Origin: MGBC113645 sp036308445 | Lineage (GTDB): Bacteria > Bacillota_I > Bacilli_A > Erysipelotrichales > Coprobacillaceae | Direction: 5' to 3' | DNA length: 8,402 bases | Assembly: GCA_036308445.1 (NCBI GenBank) | Contig: JAXJVS010000123.1 | Span: 1-8,402, forward strand | In this document: positions 1 through 6,317 of the stretch, piece by piece | Numbering within the stretch: position 1 is the stretch's first letter | Layout of the letters: each line of letters starts with the position of its first letter | Program-made: the position numbers and the translations under genes | Notes under the pieces: generated by a model | Databases searched by the model: none | The model's input: the letters and a program-made list of their open reading frames with translations, nothing else | What the model was told of the DNA's origin: nothing

Positions 1-22
1 ATAGTTGGCTTTTAACATCTAT

Positions 23-51
23 ATTCTAAAACAAATAGAAATAATGAACAA
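23..51 (-). promoter_or_regulatory. Candidate promoter for a gene beyond the window
   Basis: On the minus strand there is a TTGTTC (46-51) and a TAGAAT (23-28) separated by exactly 17 bp. The -10 matches TATAAT at five of six positions, while the -35 matches TTGACA at only three. It lies downstream of the GH1 unit's terminator and would drive a minus-strand gene starting outside the window. AT-rich DNA throws up such matches by chance, so this is tentative. Confidence 0.3.
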
Positions 52-67
52 TTTTAATTACGAATGA

Positions 68-97
68 TTTCCATAAGTAAAACTTATGCGAAACGCA
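68..97. repeat. Overlapping inverted repeats (possible operator or RNA hairpin)
   Basis: CATAAGT (72-78) and ACTTATG (82-88) form a perfect 7-bp inverted repeat around AAA. It extends by four more pairs (68-71 with 90-93) if C89 bulges. A second palindrome, TGCG-AAA-CGCA (87-97), overlaps its right arm, so the two foldings exclude each other. It sits about 17 bp upstream of the candidate -35 at 46-51, a place where a regulator could bind. It is not followed by a U-run on either strand, so it does not look like a terminator. Confidence 0.35.
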
Positions 98-127
98 AAA
101 AAAAGGAATAGTTTTCACTATTCCTTT
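97..127 (-). terminator. Rho-independent terminator of the kinase-GH1 unit
   Basis: The arms 102-112 and 117-127 are perfectly complementary (11 bp) around a 4-nt loop. On the minus strand a run of eight T (97-104) overlaps and follows the stem. The orientation fits the end of the kinase-GH1 transcript, about 110 nt past the GH1 stop codon. Confidence 0.85.
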
Positions 128-239
128 CATTTATACAATCTGACTTCCCAAGTAAAATTCGTTACAGTTTTTAGGGTAACAATCACCCCAAGATAATCTT
201 CACCTCAAAGTTAGTAAACCCCGCGATTTTATAGATTAC
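128..239 (-). other. Non-coding 3' tail after the GH1 gene
   Basis: This stretch of about 112 nt lies between the GH1 stop and the terminator and holds no convincing gene. It contains a small hairpin (GGGTGA 183-188 with TTACCC 174-179 on the minus strand, 3-nt loop) and is locally less AT-rich than its surroundings. Short open stretches exist in all three minus-strand frames. One reads GDCYPKNCNEFYLGSQIV and stops at 131-133, just before the terminator stem, but it has no start codon or ribosome binding site. It could be a 3' UTR, a decayed gene end or an interspersed repeat. Confidence 0.4.
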
Positions 240-1580
240 CTATAATTCTTCTCCATTTGTTTCAATGACATGTTTATACCATTCAAAAGATTTCTTTTTT
301 ATTCTTCTCATATCTTTTAAATCATGATTATCTCTATTGACATAAACGACACCATAACGTTTATCCATATTAGCTCTACTGCTTAATATATCAATAGGAC
401 CCCACATCAAATAGCCTCTACAGTCTACACCTTCTTTAACCGCTAATTTCATTTGTTCTATATGTTTTCTCATATAATCCATACGATAATCATCTTCTAT
501 CTTACCATCCACAACCGTATCTTCACAGCCAAAACCATTTTCTACTACATAAATAGGTTTTTCATAACGATCATAGATTTGTCTTAAAGTAATTCTTAAG
601 CCTACAGGATCAATCGTCCATCCTGACTTAGGCATTTCAAGATATGGATTCTTCTTAAGTACAACATCATCTATATTTGTAAGACTTTCTTCCCCATAAT
701 GAGAGATAGTAGACATATAATAACTGATAGATAAATAATCAGTTATACCATTCTTTATAATATCTAAATCTCCTTCTAATATTTCAGGCATAGTATTCGT
801 ATTTTTCATATTGGAAAAATAGTAACTATTATATGTTCCTCTTGCAAACACATCTAAAAATACAAATGCTTCACTTTGGGCATTCATGCTTTCTATAGTA
901 TCTAATGGATGACACGTTTCAGGATAACTTTGTATAACAGTAGCCATTCCTAGGACTTTACAACCTTTTGTATGAATATATTCATTAATTAAACTATGTG
1001 CAATTAATGTATTATGCATAATCTGATTATCTAATGCGATAGGATTCATGTCTTTAGGACATTTAGCACCATAGAATATTTTAGGGCCTTTTTGTAGTAT
1101 TCCATTCTGTTCATTAAAAATAATCCACATATCAATTTTATTACAGTATCTATCTACTATTTTCTTACATAATTCCACAAAGATATCAACTACTTTTCTT
1201 GATGCAAAACCATTATACTTTTCCATTAAAAATGCCGGCATTTCAAAATGATATAAAGTCGGTAATGGTTTTATATTTCTTTTAATTAGTGCATCAATAA
1301 ACCTATCATAAAATTTAAAACCTTCTTCATTATAAGTCAATTCATCACTCATTAAACGTGACCAATCAAAAGAAAAGCGATACATTTTAAATCCCAACTC
1401 TTCATACAAATCAAAATCCTCTTCATAACGATGATAACTATCAATACCATCTTTAAAATCAGAAAATTTACCACTAACAGTATAATCACATACTGCAGGA
1501 ACTTTTCCACCAATATGATATCCACCTTCACTTTGGTGTGCAGTCACAGCACCACCCCATACAAAATCATCCCTAAGCAT
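240..1580 (-). CDS. GH1 family glycoside hydrolase, 6-phospho-β-glucosidase-like
   Basis: This 446-residue cytoplasmic enzyme is predicted to hydrolyse β-glycosides by the GH1 retaining mechanism. It has the N-terminal family signature (FVWGGAVTAHQSEGGY, residues 6-21). The general acid/base is Glu157 in IIFNEQN and the nucleophile is Glu347 in YVVENGFG. Near the C terminus, Ser400, Lys407 and Tyr409 (SSRANMDKRYG) match the Ser-Lys-Tyr set that binds the 6-phosphate in phospho-β-glycosidases such as LacG and BglA. The ending, with KKSFEWYKHVIETNGEEL, is typical of that branch. Length is normal for the family and there is no signal peptide. The start is supported by AAGGAGA about 8 nt upstream, and the ATG shares one base with the preceding kinase's stop (TAATG), implying translational coupling. 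No PTS transporter lies in the window to supply a phosphorylated substrate, so the exact substrate is uncertain. Family call is firm; 6-phospho specificity is inferred. Confidence 0.93.
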   Translation of the reverse strand: MLRDDFVWGGAVTAHQSEGGYHIGGKVPAVCDYTVSGKFSDFKDGIDSYHRYEEDFDLYEELGFKMYRFSFDWSRLMSDELTYNEEGFKFYDRFIDALIKRNIKPLPTLYHFEMPAFLMEKYNGFASRKVVDIFVELCKKIVDRYCNKIDMWIIFNEQNGILQKGPKIFYGAKCPKDMNPIALDNQIMHNTLIAHSLINEYIHTKGCKVLGMATVIQSYPETCHPLDTIESMNAQSEAFVFLDVFARGTYNSYYFSNMKNTNTMPEILEGDLDIIKNGITDYLSISYYMSTISHYGEESLTNIDDVVLKKNPYLEMPKSGWTIDPVGLRITLRQIYDRYEKPIYVVENGFGCEDTVVDGKIEDDYRMDYMRKHIEQMKLAVKEGVDCRGYLMWGPIDILSSRANMDKRYGVVYVNRDNHDLKDMRRIKKKSFEWYKHVIETNGEEL

Positions 1581-2677
1581 TATTTCTTCTCCTTATAACA
1601 TTTCATAACTATTTCATTCATCTTATCCCATTTCTTTTCGTAATCGCTTACAAGCTTAAACTGTGTTCTACAACGATCTAAATTTTGATCAGGATAATGA
1701 GTCTTAAAATAAGTATCTCCCTGAAGATAATCAGTTAAAAATCTCATACCGCACTCAAAAGTCATTACCTTTGCTCCAATAGGTAAAGCTTTTATCTCAT
1801 TTAAAGTTAAGCTACCATTACATCCTTCTATATAGCCTTTAGTACATATTTCATATAAATGAAGATCACATTCAACTTTAAACAAATCTTTTTCATCTTC
1901 AGAAGCAGTACTTGCTCCAAAACGAATCAAATCACCAAAGTCATTAACAGACAATCCAGGCATAACAGTATCTAAATCAATAACACAGATACCTTTATGA
2001 GTTCTATCATCAATCATTATATTATTTAGCTTTGTATCATTATGAGTAACTCTTAATGGTAATTCGCCATTATCAAGCATATCCCCTAAAATGTTTGCTA
2101 TATCTTCGTGGTTCAAAACAAAGTTAATTTCTTGTTGTACTTCTTTAACTCTATCACACTTATCTTCTTCAACGGCTTTTAAAAATTTTTGATATCGATC
2201 TTTTGTATTATGAAAATCTGGTATTGTTTCATATAATGTTTGTGCAGAAAAATCATTTAACAAATATTGAAACCTTCCAAAAGAATAAGCACTTTCATAA
2301 AAATCTTCATCACATTTGACTTCATCATAGCTAGTCGCACCATCAATAAAACGAAAAGATCTCCAATAATGACCATTTTCATCAATATAATAAGGTTTAT
2401 TATCTTTTGTAAGAAAGATAGTCATTGTTTCTCTGTTTGGATCACCATTATTATGGATAATCTGTTTTCTTAAAAAAGAAGTGACATTCATTATATTATC
2501 CATAACTTCTATAGGTTTTTTAAAAATATCTGTATTCATTTTCTGAATAATAACTTTTACAATTTCTTTATTATCTTTATATCTTAATAAATAAGTATCA
2601 TTAATATGTCCATTCCCATAAGGAACGACATCAATAACTTCTCCTTCAAAGCAAAAATGACTTATAACATTCTTCAT
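1580..2677 (-). CDS. nahK: NahK-like N-acetylhexosamine 1-kinase (APH-fold anomeric sugar kinase)
   Basis: The protein (365 residues from the chosen start) belongs to the APH-like phosphotransferase fold and resembles Bifidobacterium longum NahK/LnpB, which uses ATP to phosphorylate GlcNAc or GalNAc at C1. Visible are the nucleotide-loop motif GNGHINDT (about 21-28), the catalytic Brenner motif THNDTKLNN (about 211-219, His212, Asp214, Asn219), and the metal-binding VIDLDTVMPG (232-241, Asp234). The C-terminal segments ECGMRFLTDYLQGDTYFK and NLDRCRTQF are also typical of NahK. Length fits the roughly 360-residue family. An ATG at 2683 directly abuts GAGGAGG with no spacing, whereas the ATG at 2677 sits 6 nt from it, so 2677 is preferred. 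The kinase is the first gene of a two-gene unit with the GH1 hydrolase. Unlike the bifidobacterial lnp operon, no GH112 phosphorylase or uridylyltransferase is present here. Another sugar substrate remains possible. Confidence 0.82.
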   Translation of the reverse strand: MKNVISHFCFEGEVIDVVPYGNGHINDTYLLRYKDNKEIVKVIIQKMNTDIFKKPIEVMDNIMNVTSFLRKQIIHNNGDPNRETMTIFLTKDNKPYYIDENGHYWRSFRFIDGATSYDEVKCDEDFYESAYSFGRFQYLLNDFSAQTLYETIPDFHNTKDRYQKFLKAVEEDKCDRVKEVQQEINFVLNHEDIANILGDMLDNGELPLRVTHNDTKLNNIMIDDRTHKGICVIDLDTVMPGLSVNDFGDLIRFGASTASEDEKDLFKVECDLHLYEICTKGYIEGCNGSLTLNEIKALPIGAKVMTFECGMRFLTDYLQGDTYFKTHYPDQNLDRCRTQFKLVSDYEKKWDKMNEIVMKCYKEKK

Positions 2678-2683
2678 AAACAT

Positions 2684-2690
2684 CCTCCTC
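2684..2690 (-). promoter_or_regulatory. Ribosome binding site that sets the kinase start
   Basis: GAGGAGG on the minus strand lies 6 nt from the ATG at 2677 and 0 nt from the in-frame ATG at 2683. Normal spacing favours the downstream ATG, which removes two residues (Met-Phe) from the longest frame. Confidence 0.7.
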
Positions 2691-2700
2691 GTATAAGAAT

Positions 2701-2706
2701 ATTATA
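2701..2706 (-). promoter_or_regulatory. Candidate -10 box for the kinase-GH1 unit
   Basis: This is a perfect TATAAT on the minus strand, about 10 nt upstream of the kinase ribosome binding site. It would give a very short leader. No good -35 is found at 16-18 bp (best two of six), because that position falls inside the stem of the aldolase terminator. Either an activator is needed, or the unit is fed by read-through from the aldolase gene. Confidence 0.4.
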
Positions 2707-2717
2707 TCTAAATAAAT

Positions 2718-2747
2718 AAAAAAAGGAATATCTTAATGATATTCCTT
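2718..2747 (-). terminator. Rho-independent terminator of the aldolase gene
   Basis: The arms AAGGAATATC (2723-2732) and GATATTCCTT (2738-2747) pair perfectly (10 bp) around a 5-nt loop. A T-run on the minus strand (2718-2724) follows. It begins 13 nt after the aldolase stop codon. The stem is AT-rich, so termination may be incomplete. Confidence 0.82.
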
Positions 2748-2760
2748 AACTATGTAATTA

Positions 2761-3627
2761 TTAAGCTTTACCGATGCAACCAAATAATTCCATTTTTTCT
2801 TTAACGCAAGTTTTAATTGCTTCAGCACCTGGAGCTAATAATTTACGAGGGTCAAATCCTTTACCTTCTAAATCTTTACCAGCTTCGATATATTTACGAG
2901 TTGCTTCTTGGAAATATAATTGACATTCAGTATTAACGTTAATTTTAGAAACACCTAATTCGATAGCTTTTTTGATCATTTCTGCAGGAATTCCAGTACC
3001 ACCATGTAATACTAATGGTAAAGTTCCTGTTTCTTGTTGAATTGCATCTAATGCATTGAAATCTAATCCTGCCCAGTTTTCTGGATATTTACCATGGATA
3101 TTTCCAATACCTGCTGCTAAGAAGTCTACACCTAAGTCAGCAATCATTTTACATTCTTTAGGATCTGCTACTTCACCAGCACCAACTACACCATCTTCTT
3201 CTCCACCAATTGAACCAACTTCTGCTTCAACTGATACACCTTTAGCATGGCATAATTCTACCATTTCTTTAGTTTTTTCAATATTTTCTTCGATTCCATA
3301 ATGAGAACCATCGAACATGATTGAAGAGAAACCAGCATCTAATGCTTTTTTAGCTCCTTCATAGCTACCATGATCTAAGTGTAAAGCAACTGGTACAGTA
3401 ATTCCTAATGCATCTACCATTGCACTTACCATTGCAGAAACTGTAGTAAATCCAGTCATATATTTAGCAGCTCCTTCAGAAACTCCTAAGATAACTGGTG
3501 CTTTTAATTCTTCTGCAGTTAATAAAATTGATTTTGTCCATTCTAAGTTGTTGATGTTAAATTGACCAACAGCATAGTGACCTGCTTTTGCTTTATCAAG
3601 CATTTCTTTAGCTGAAACTAATCCCAT
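2761..3627 (-). CDS. fba: Class II fructose-1,6-bisphosphate aldolase
   Basis: This zinc-dependent cytoplasmic enzyme reversibly splits fructose 1,6-bisphosphate into dihydroxyacetone phosphate and glyceraldehyde 3-phosphate in glycolysis and gluconeogenesis. The 288-residue length matches the Bacillus FbaA type. The HLDHG motif (83-87) carries catalytic Asp85 and zinc ligand His86. Glu134 and Glu136 lie in EAEVGSIGGEEDGV. The other zinc ligands are His178 (GNIHGKYP) and His208 (LVLHGGTG). The substrate-binding INVNTE motif is at 229-234. The related tagatose-bisphosphate aldolases share these motifs, but the N terminus (MGLVSAKEMLDKAKAGHYAV) and overall form fit the fructose-bisphosphate enzyme. 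AAGGAGA about 8 nt upstream supports the start. The gene stands alone between its own candidate promoter and a terminator, as expected for a highly expressed housekeeping gene. Nothing looks damaged. Confidence 0.96.
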   Translation of the reverse strand: MGLVSAKEMLDKAKAGHYAVGQFNINNLEWTKSILLTAEELKAPVILGVSEGAAKYMTGFTTVSAMVSAMVDALGITVPVALHLDHGSYEGAKKALDAGFSSIMFDGSHYGIEENIEKTKEMVELCHAKGVSVEAEVGSIGGEEDGVVGAGEVADPKECKMIADLGVDFLAAGIGNIHGKYPENWAGLDFNALDAIQQETGTLPLVLHGGTGIPAEMIKKAIELGVSKINVNTECQLYFQEATRKYIEAGKDLEGKGFDPRKLLAPGAEAIKTCVKEKMELFGCIGKA

Positions 3628-3661
3628 ATTTATAATCTCCTTTTCATTTCATTACATATTA

Positions 3662-3690
3662 ATAATACTATTTTTTTTATAAGTTTTCCA
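3662..3690 (-). promoter_or_regulatory. Candidate promoter of the aldolase gene
   Basis: On the minus strand TGGAAA (3685-3690, four of six matches to TTGACA) and TATTAT (3662-3667, five of six matches to TATAAT) are separated by 17 bp. Transcription would begin near 3655, leaving a leader of about 28 nt that carries the AAGGAGA ribosome binding site. The 108-nt gap shows no riboswitch-like structure and no clear catabolite-response (cre) site. Confidence 0.45.
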
Positions 3691-3734
3691 TACTTAATTA
3701 CATTTTTTCATAATTAAAGAACTTTCCGTCATAT

Positions 3735-3765
3735 AAAAAAGCTATTGACATTATTGTCAATAGCT
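3735..3765 (-). terminator. Rho-independent terminator of the four-gene operon
   Basis: AGCTATTGACA (3740-3750) and TGTCAATAGCT (3755-3765) form a perfect 11-bp stem with a 4-nt loop. On the minus strand a run of T (3735-3740) follows, and there is no T-run on the opposite side. It lies 8 nt past the stop of the β-CASP gene and so closes unit 1. Confidence 0.9.
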
Positions 3766-3773
3766 AGTAGCAA

Positions 3774-5033
3774 TTAAATTTCCCATTTATCTGGGTATAA
3801 TAAAGTTTTAACTTCTATATTCTCTTTTTGTAAACGTTCAGCAATATCTTTATTATTCTCTTTATCAGCATGGAATAATACTATTTTACTTGCATTAATA
3901 TGTTTACATAACTGGAAGATATCATCATCATCTAGATGAACTTTAAAGATAATCTTATCAGCCGAAGATTTTACATTATTTTTCAAACAGAATTCTTCAT
4001 CTAATACACCTGCACCAATAGTACCATTAGCTGCATGTCCAGTAATTACAATCTTATTAAGTGTAGATTGTTTTATAGATTCATAATATACCATACTTAC
4101 ATCAGTAGTAATCATACCATCACCAGTAATATAAATACCCTGATTTGCATTTAATGCAGCTTTTCTTTCTTCTGGATTAGAAACAATAACAACATTGGAA
4201 GACAAATCGTTACTTAATCCATTCTTAATCCATTGCGTATTCTGAATTAATTTATTCATACTATCAATAACAGCTTTCTCTACATATATATTAGCATTAT
4301 CTAAATTTTCATCTAAGAATAAAGTTATATCAATTCCTCTACCTTTTGGAGGAATTGGTAATAACACACTACCACCATTTGAATAAGTTTCTTTGCAGAC
4401 ATTTAATAATTTTTTGTATTGGTTTTCTTGAGAGAGGATCTTACCTGCATAAGCTCCATTCATAATAGCACCATCACATAATGAAGGTAGATCAGTTGCT
4501 AGAGTGGCAGAGTGTAATACCATATCACCAGTATATAAAACTTTCTTATCAGCAATTTCAAAGACAAACCAAGTTGCTCCTAATACATGACCTGTTCGCC
4601 CTAAAGTAACTTCAAAATCATGAATCTTTTGTTTTCCAAGTTTAACAGGTTCAAATTGAATTTTTTCAATATCTTCTTCATCATAAGGTAAGCAACCATT
4701 TTGTTTTTTTACAAAACCTGTCCATTTTTTAATAAAACCTGGAGTTTCCATGATTGTTTCTTTAGTCGCATAAACTTTACCTGTATATCCTAAATGATAT
4801 AACAACGGTAAAGAAGCAACATGATCTTCATGACAATGTGACAAGAAGACACATGTAATTTTTTCCACAATTTCATGAGTTAATGCAGGATAAAATCCCA
4901 CTGTTCCATCAATGACTTCACGTTTAACACCACAATCTAATAGGATAATCTGATCATTATATTCTATTAAATGACAGTTTCTCCCATTTTCACCACTGCC
5001 TCCTAAAGAAGACATATAAACACTAGCAGTCAT
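3774..5033 (-). CDS. MBL-fold β-CASP metallohydrolase (RNase J/CPSF-like, putative ribonuclease)
   Basis: The 419-residue protein has the core of zinc-dependent β-CASP nucleases. The signature SHCHEDH gives His66, His68, Asp70 and His71. Motif 3 is His149 in GRTGHVLGATW and motif 4 is Asp170 in LYTGD. β-CASP motif A is Asp235 in KGRGIDI, motif B is His366 in KVHLDDDD, and motif C is His388 in VLFHADKEN. TGHAANGTIGAGVL (331-344) matches the family's GyqaeGTlGr-type loop. All likely metal ligands are present, so activity is expected. It lacks the C-terminal domain of RNase J and is nearer in size to short YSH1/COG1236 proteins. Processing or degradation of RNA is the family role; the target is unknown. 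A longer frame reaches 5108 inside the upstream gene, but GAGGTG 6 nt from the ATG at 5033 fixes this start. Last gene of the operon, 13 nt after the mutase-like gene. Confidence 0.88.
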   Translation of the reverse strand: MTASVYMSSLGGSGENGRNCHLIEYNDQIILLDCGVKREVIDGTVGFYPALTHEIVEKITCVFLSHCHEDHVASLPLLYHLGYTGKVYATKETIMETPGFIKKWTGFVKKQNGCLPYDEEDIEKIQFEPVKLGKQKIHDFEVTLGRTGHVLGATWFVFEIADKKVLYTGDMVLHSATLATDLPSLCDGAIMNGAYAGKILSQENQYKKLLNVCKETYSNGGSVLLPIPPKGRGIDITLFLDENLDNANIYVEKAVIDSMNKLIQNTQWIKNGLSNDLSSNVVIVSNPEERKAALNANQGIYITGDGMITTDVSMVYYESIKQSTLNKIVITGHAANGTIGAGVLDEEFCLKNNVKSSADKIIFKVHLDDDDIFQLCKHINASKIVLFHADKENNKDIAERLQKENIEVKTLLYPDKWEI

Positions 5034-5039
5034 TTCTTT

Positions 5040-5045
5040 CACCTC
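5040..5045 (-). promoter_or_regulatory. Ribosome binding site that sets the β-CASP start
   Basis: GAGGTG on the minus strand lies 6 nt from the ATG at 5033 and immediately downstream of the mutase-like gene's TAG. The in-frame upstream ATGs at 5057 and 5108 lie within that gene, and the MBL core begins only after residue Met-Thr-Ala-Ser of the shorter form. Confidence 0.75.
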
Positions 5046-5046
5046 A

Positions 5047-6315
5047 CTATGCTCCATACTTCTTACTAAACCATAAATAATCCATAATAGTAGCCATGAA
5101 TTGTGCACCTGTATATTGATTTAATATACCATCTTTACATGCTCTTTCACCATATGTTTTAACATCATCTACTCTAACATCACTACCTGTTAAGAATACA
5201 GGAACAGGGTCAGCAGAATGATCTCTTCTTACACATGGTGTAGAATGATCGGCAATCATTCCAAAATAAATATCTTTATCTTGATTTTCACTTAACCAAT
5301 AAGCAAACATCAAATCTATTTTTTCAACAATTTCTGCTTTCTTAAATGGTAAGTTATCATGTCCACATAAATCAGTTCCTTTAATATGAACAATAACTAA
5401 ATCATAATCATCAATTAATTTTTGGGCTAATTTAGCTTTACCAGTATAATCAGTATCAAAACCACCAGTAAAACTATCTTCACGATAACCATCAAAACCA
5501 CACATTCTACCAATACCAGTAATCGTATCATCACCTGCAATAACAGCAACCTTTGCACCTTTATACATAGAAGTAAATGGTGGTAATACCATTGCTTTTC
5601 CACTACCTCTTGTTAGAATAAAGTTAGCAGGTAACTTACCTTCTGATACTCTTTTAACATTAACTGGATGATTTTTCCAGATCTCGTGAACTTTATGTAA
5701 TAACTTCCACAACATTTCTGCAGTTTTTTTATTTTCATCACCAATAGCTTCATCATAAGGATTAACAATCTTCATACCTTCACAAGCAGTTCCTGGATCA
5801 ACATCAACAACAGAACCACCTAACCCAGGTCCTCTTACAACAACAGCTAAACGATGTTCTGTTAATGAACTGATATGCAATGAATAACCATCAATTTCAA
5901 TACCATTAACAGCCTCTAATAATTCATTAATATCTTCTTTTTCCTTAATACGACCAGCGCGACGATCAATAACGACAAATTCATCATCTACTGTTCCTAA
6001 ATTACCTCTAAAAGCAACATCACCCTCTTGTAATTTCATACCAGCACTATAAGCCTCAATAGAACCTCTACCAGTATAGAAATCAGCTGGATCATAACCA
6101 AATAAGCATAAATGACCCCAGTCTGTACCACAACGAGTACCTGCTTTATAAGGATGAACTAAACCAGTCATACCATTTTCAGCTAACTTATCTAATGTAG
6201 GAGTTACAGCATATTCTAATGGTGTTTTTCCTCCCATTTCTTTAATAGGACGATCTCCTAAACCATCAGATATTAAAAGAATTGCTTTCTTTAAAGATTT
6301 TGTGTTATTTCCCAT
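5047..6315 (-). CDS. apgM: ApgM-type (COG3635) phosphoglycerate mutase-like enzyme with Thr at the nucleophile position
   Basis: This 422-residue cytoplasmic protein belongs to the alkaline phosphatase superfamily, archaeal-type 2,3-bisphosphoglycerate-independent phosphoglycerate mutase branch. That family interconverts 3- and 2-phosphoglycerate, though many members are misnamed phosphonopyruvate decarboxylase or proposed homoserine kinase. Motifs seen are metal ligand Asp17 (ISDGLGDRP), GTDWGHLCLFGYDP (63-76), GRGSIEA (82-88), GDVAFRGN (98-105), VIDRRAGRI (115-123), TEHR (152-155), IKGTDLCGHD (311-320, Asp315 and His319), and ADHSTPC with His366 (355-366). Archaeal ApgM proteins usually read GSD at the first loop; here it is GTD, with Thr64 as candidate nucleophile. 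Thr is used by other superfamily members such as phosphopentomutase, phosphonoacetate hydrolase and nucleotide pyrophosphatases. The ATG is only 2 nt past the previous stop and lacks a close ribosome binding site, suggesting coupled translation. Family membership is firm; the mutase reaction is not. Confidence 0.85.
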   Translation of the reverse strand: MGNNTKSLKKAILLISDGLGDRPIKEMGGKTPLEYAVTPTLDKLAENGMTGLVHPYKAGTRCGTDWGHLCLFGYDPADFYTGRGSIEAYSAGMKLQEGDVAFRGNLGTVDDEFVVIDRRAGRIKEKEDINELLEAVNGIEIDGYSLHISSLTEHRLAVVVRGPGLGGSVVDVDPGTACEGMKIVNPYDEAIGDENKKTAEMLWKLLHKVHEIWKNHPVNVKRVSEGKLPANFILTRGSGKAMVLPPFTSMYKGAKVAVIAGDDTITGIGRMCGFDGYREDSFTGGFDTDYTGKAKLAQKLIDDYDLVIVHIKGTDLCGHDNLPFKKAEIVEKIDLMFAYWLSENQDKDIYFGMIADHSTPCVRRDHSADPVPVFLTGSDVRVDDVKTYGERACKDGILNQYTGAQFMATIMDYLWFSKKYGA

Positions 6316-6317
6316 AA

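Noticed and set aside
2267..2473. Plus-strand reading frame of 68 codons opposite the kinase
   Set aside because: It lies antisense within a well-supported gene, has no ribosome binding site, and its composition is that of a reverse-complement shadow.
97..2747. Shared A-run plus GGAATA sequence in the terminators at 97-127 and 2718-2747, as possible repeat copies of a mobile element
   Set aside because: The similarity is limited to about a dozen bases in the stem and A/T-run; the loops and flanks differ, so chance or common terminator form explains it.
3056..3301. Plus-strand reading frame of 81 codons opposite the aldolase
   Set aside because: It is fully antisense to a strongly conserved gene; its Ser/Pro-rich product is a by-product of the aldolase codons.
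3628..3735. Riboswitch or cre site in the aldolase leader
   Set aside because: The region is very AT-rich without paired elements, the likely leader is only about 28 nt, and no TGNAANCGNTNNCA-like site was found.
5034..5108. N-terminal extension of the β-CASP protein from the ATG at 5108
   Set aside because: It would overlap the mutase-like gene by 62 nt and adds residues unrelated to the MBL fold; the ribosome binding site at 5040-5045 fits the ATG at 5033.
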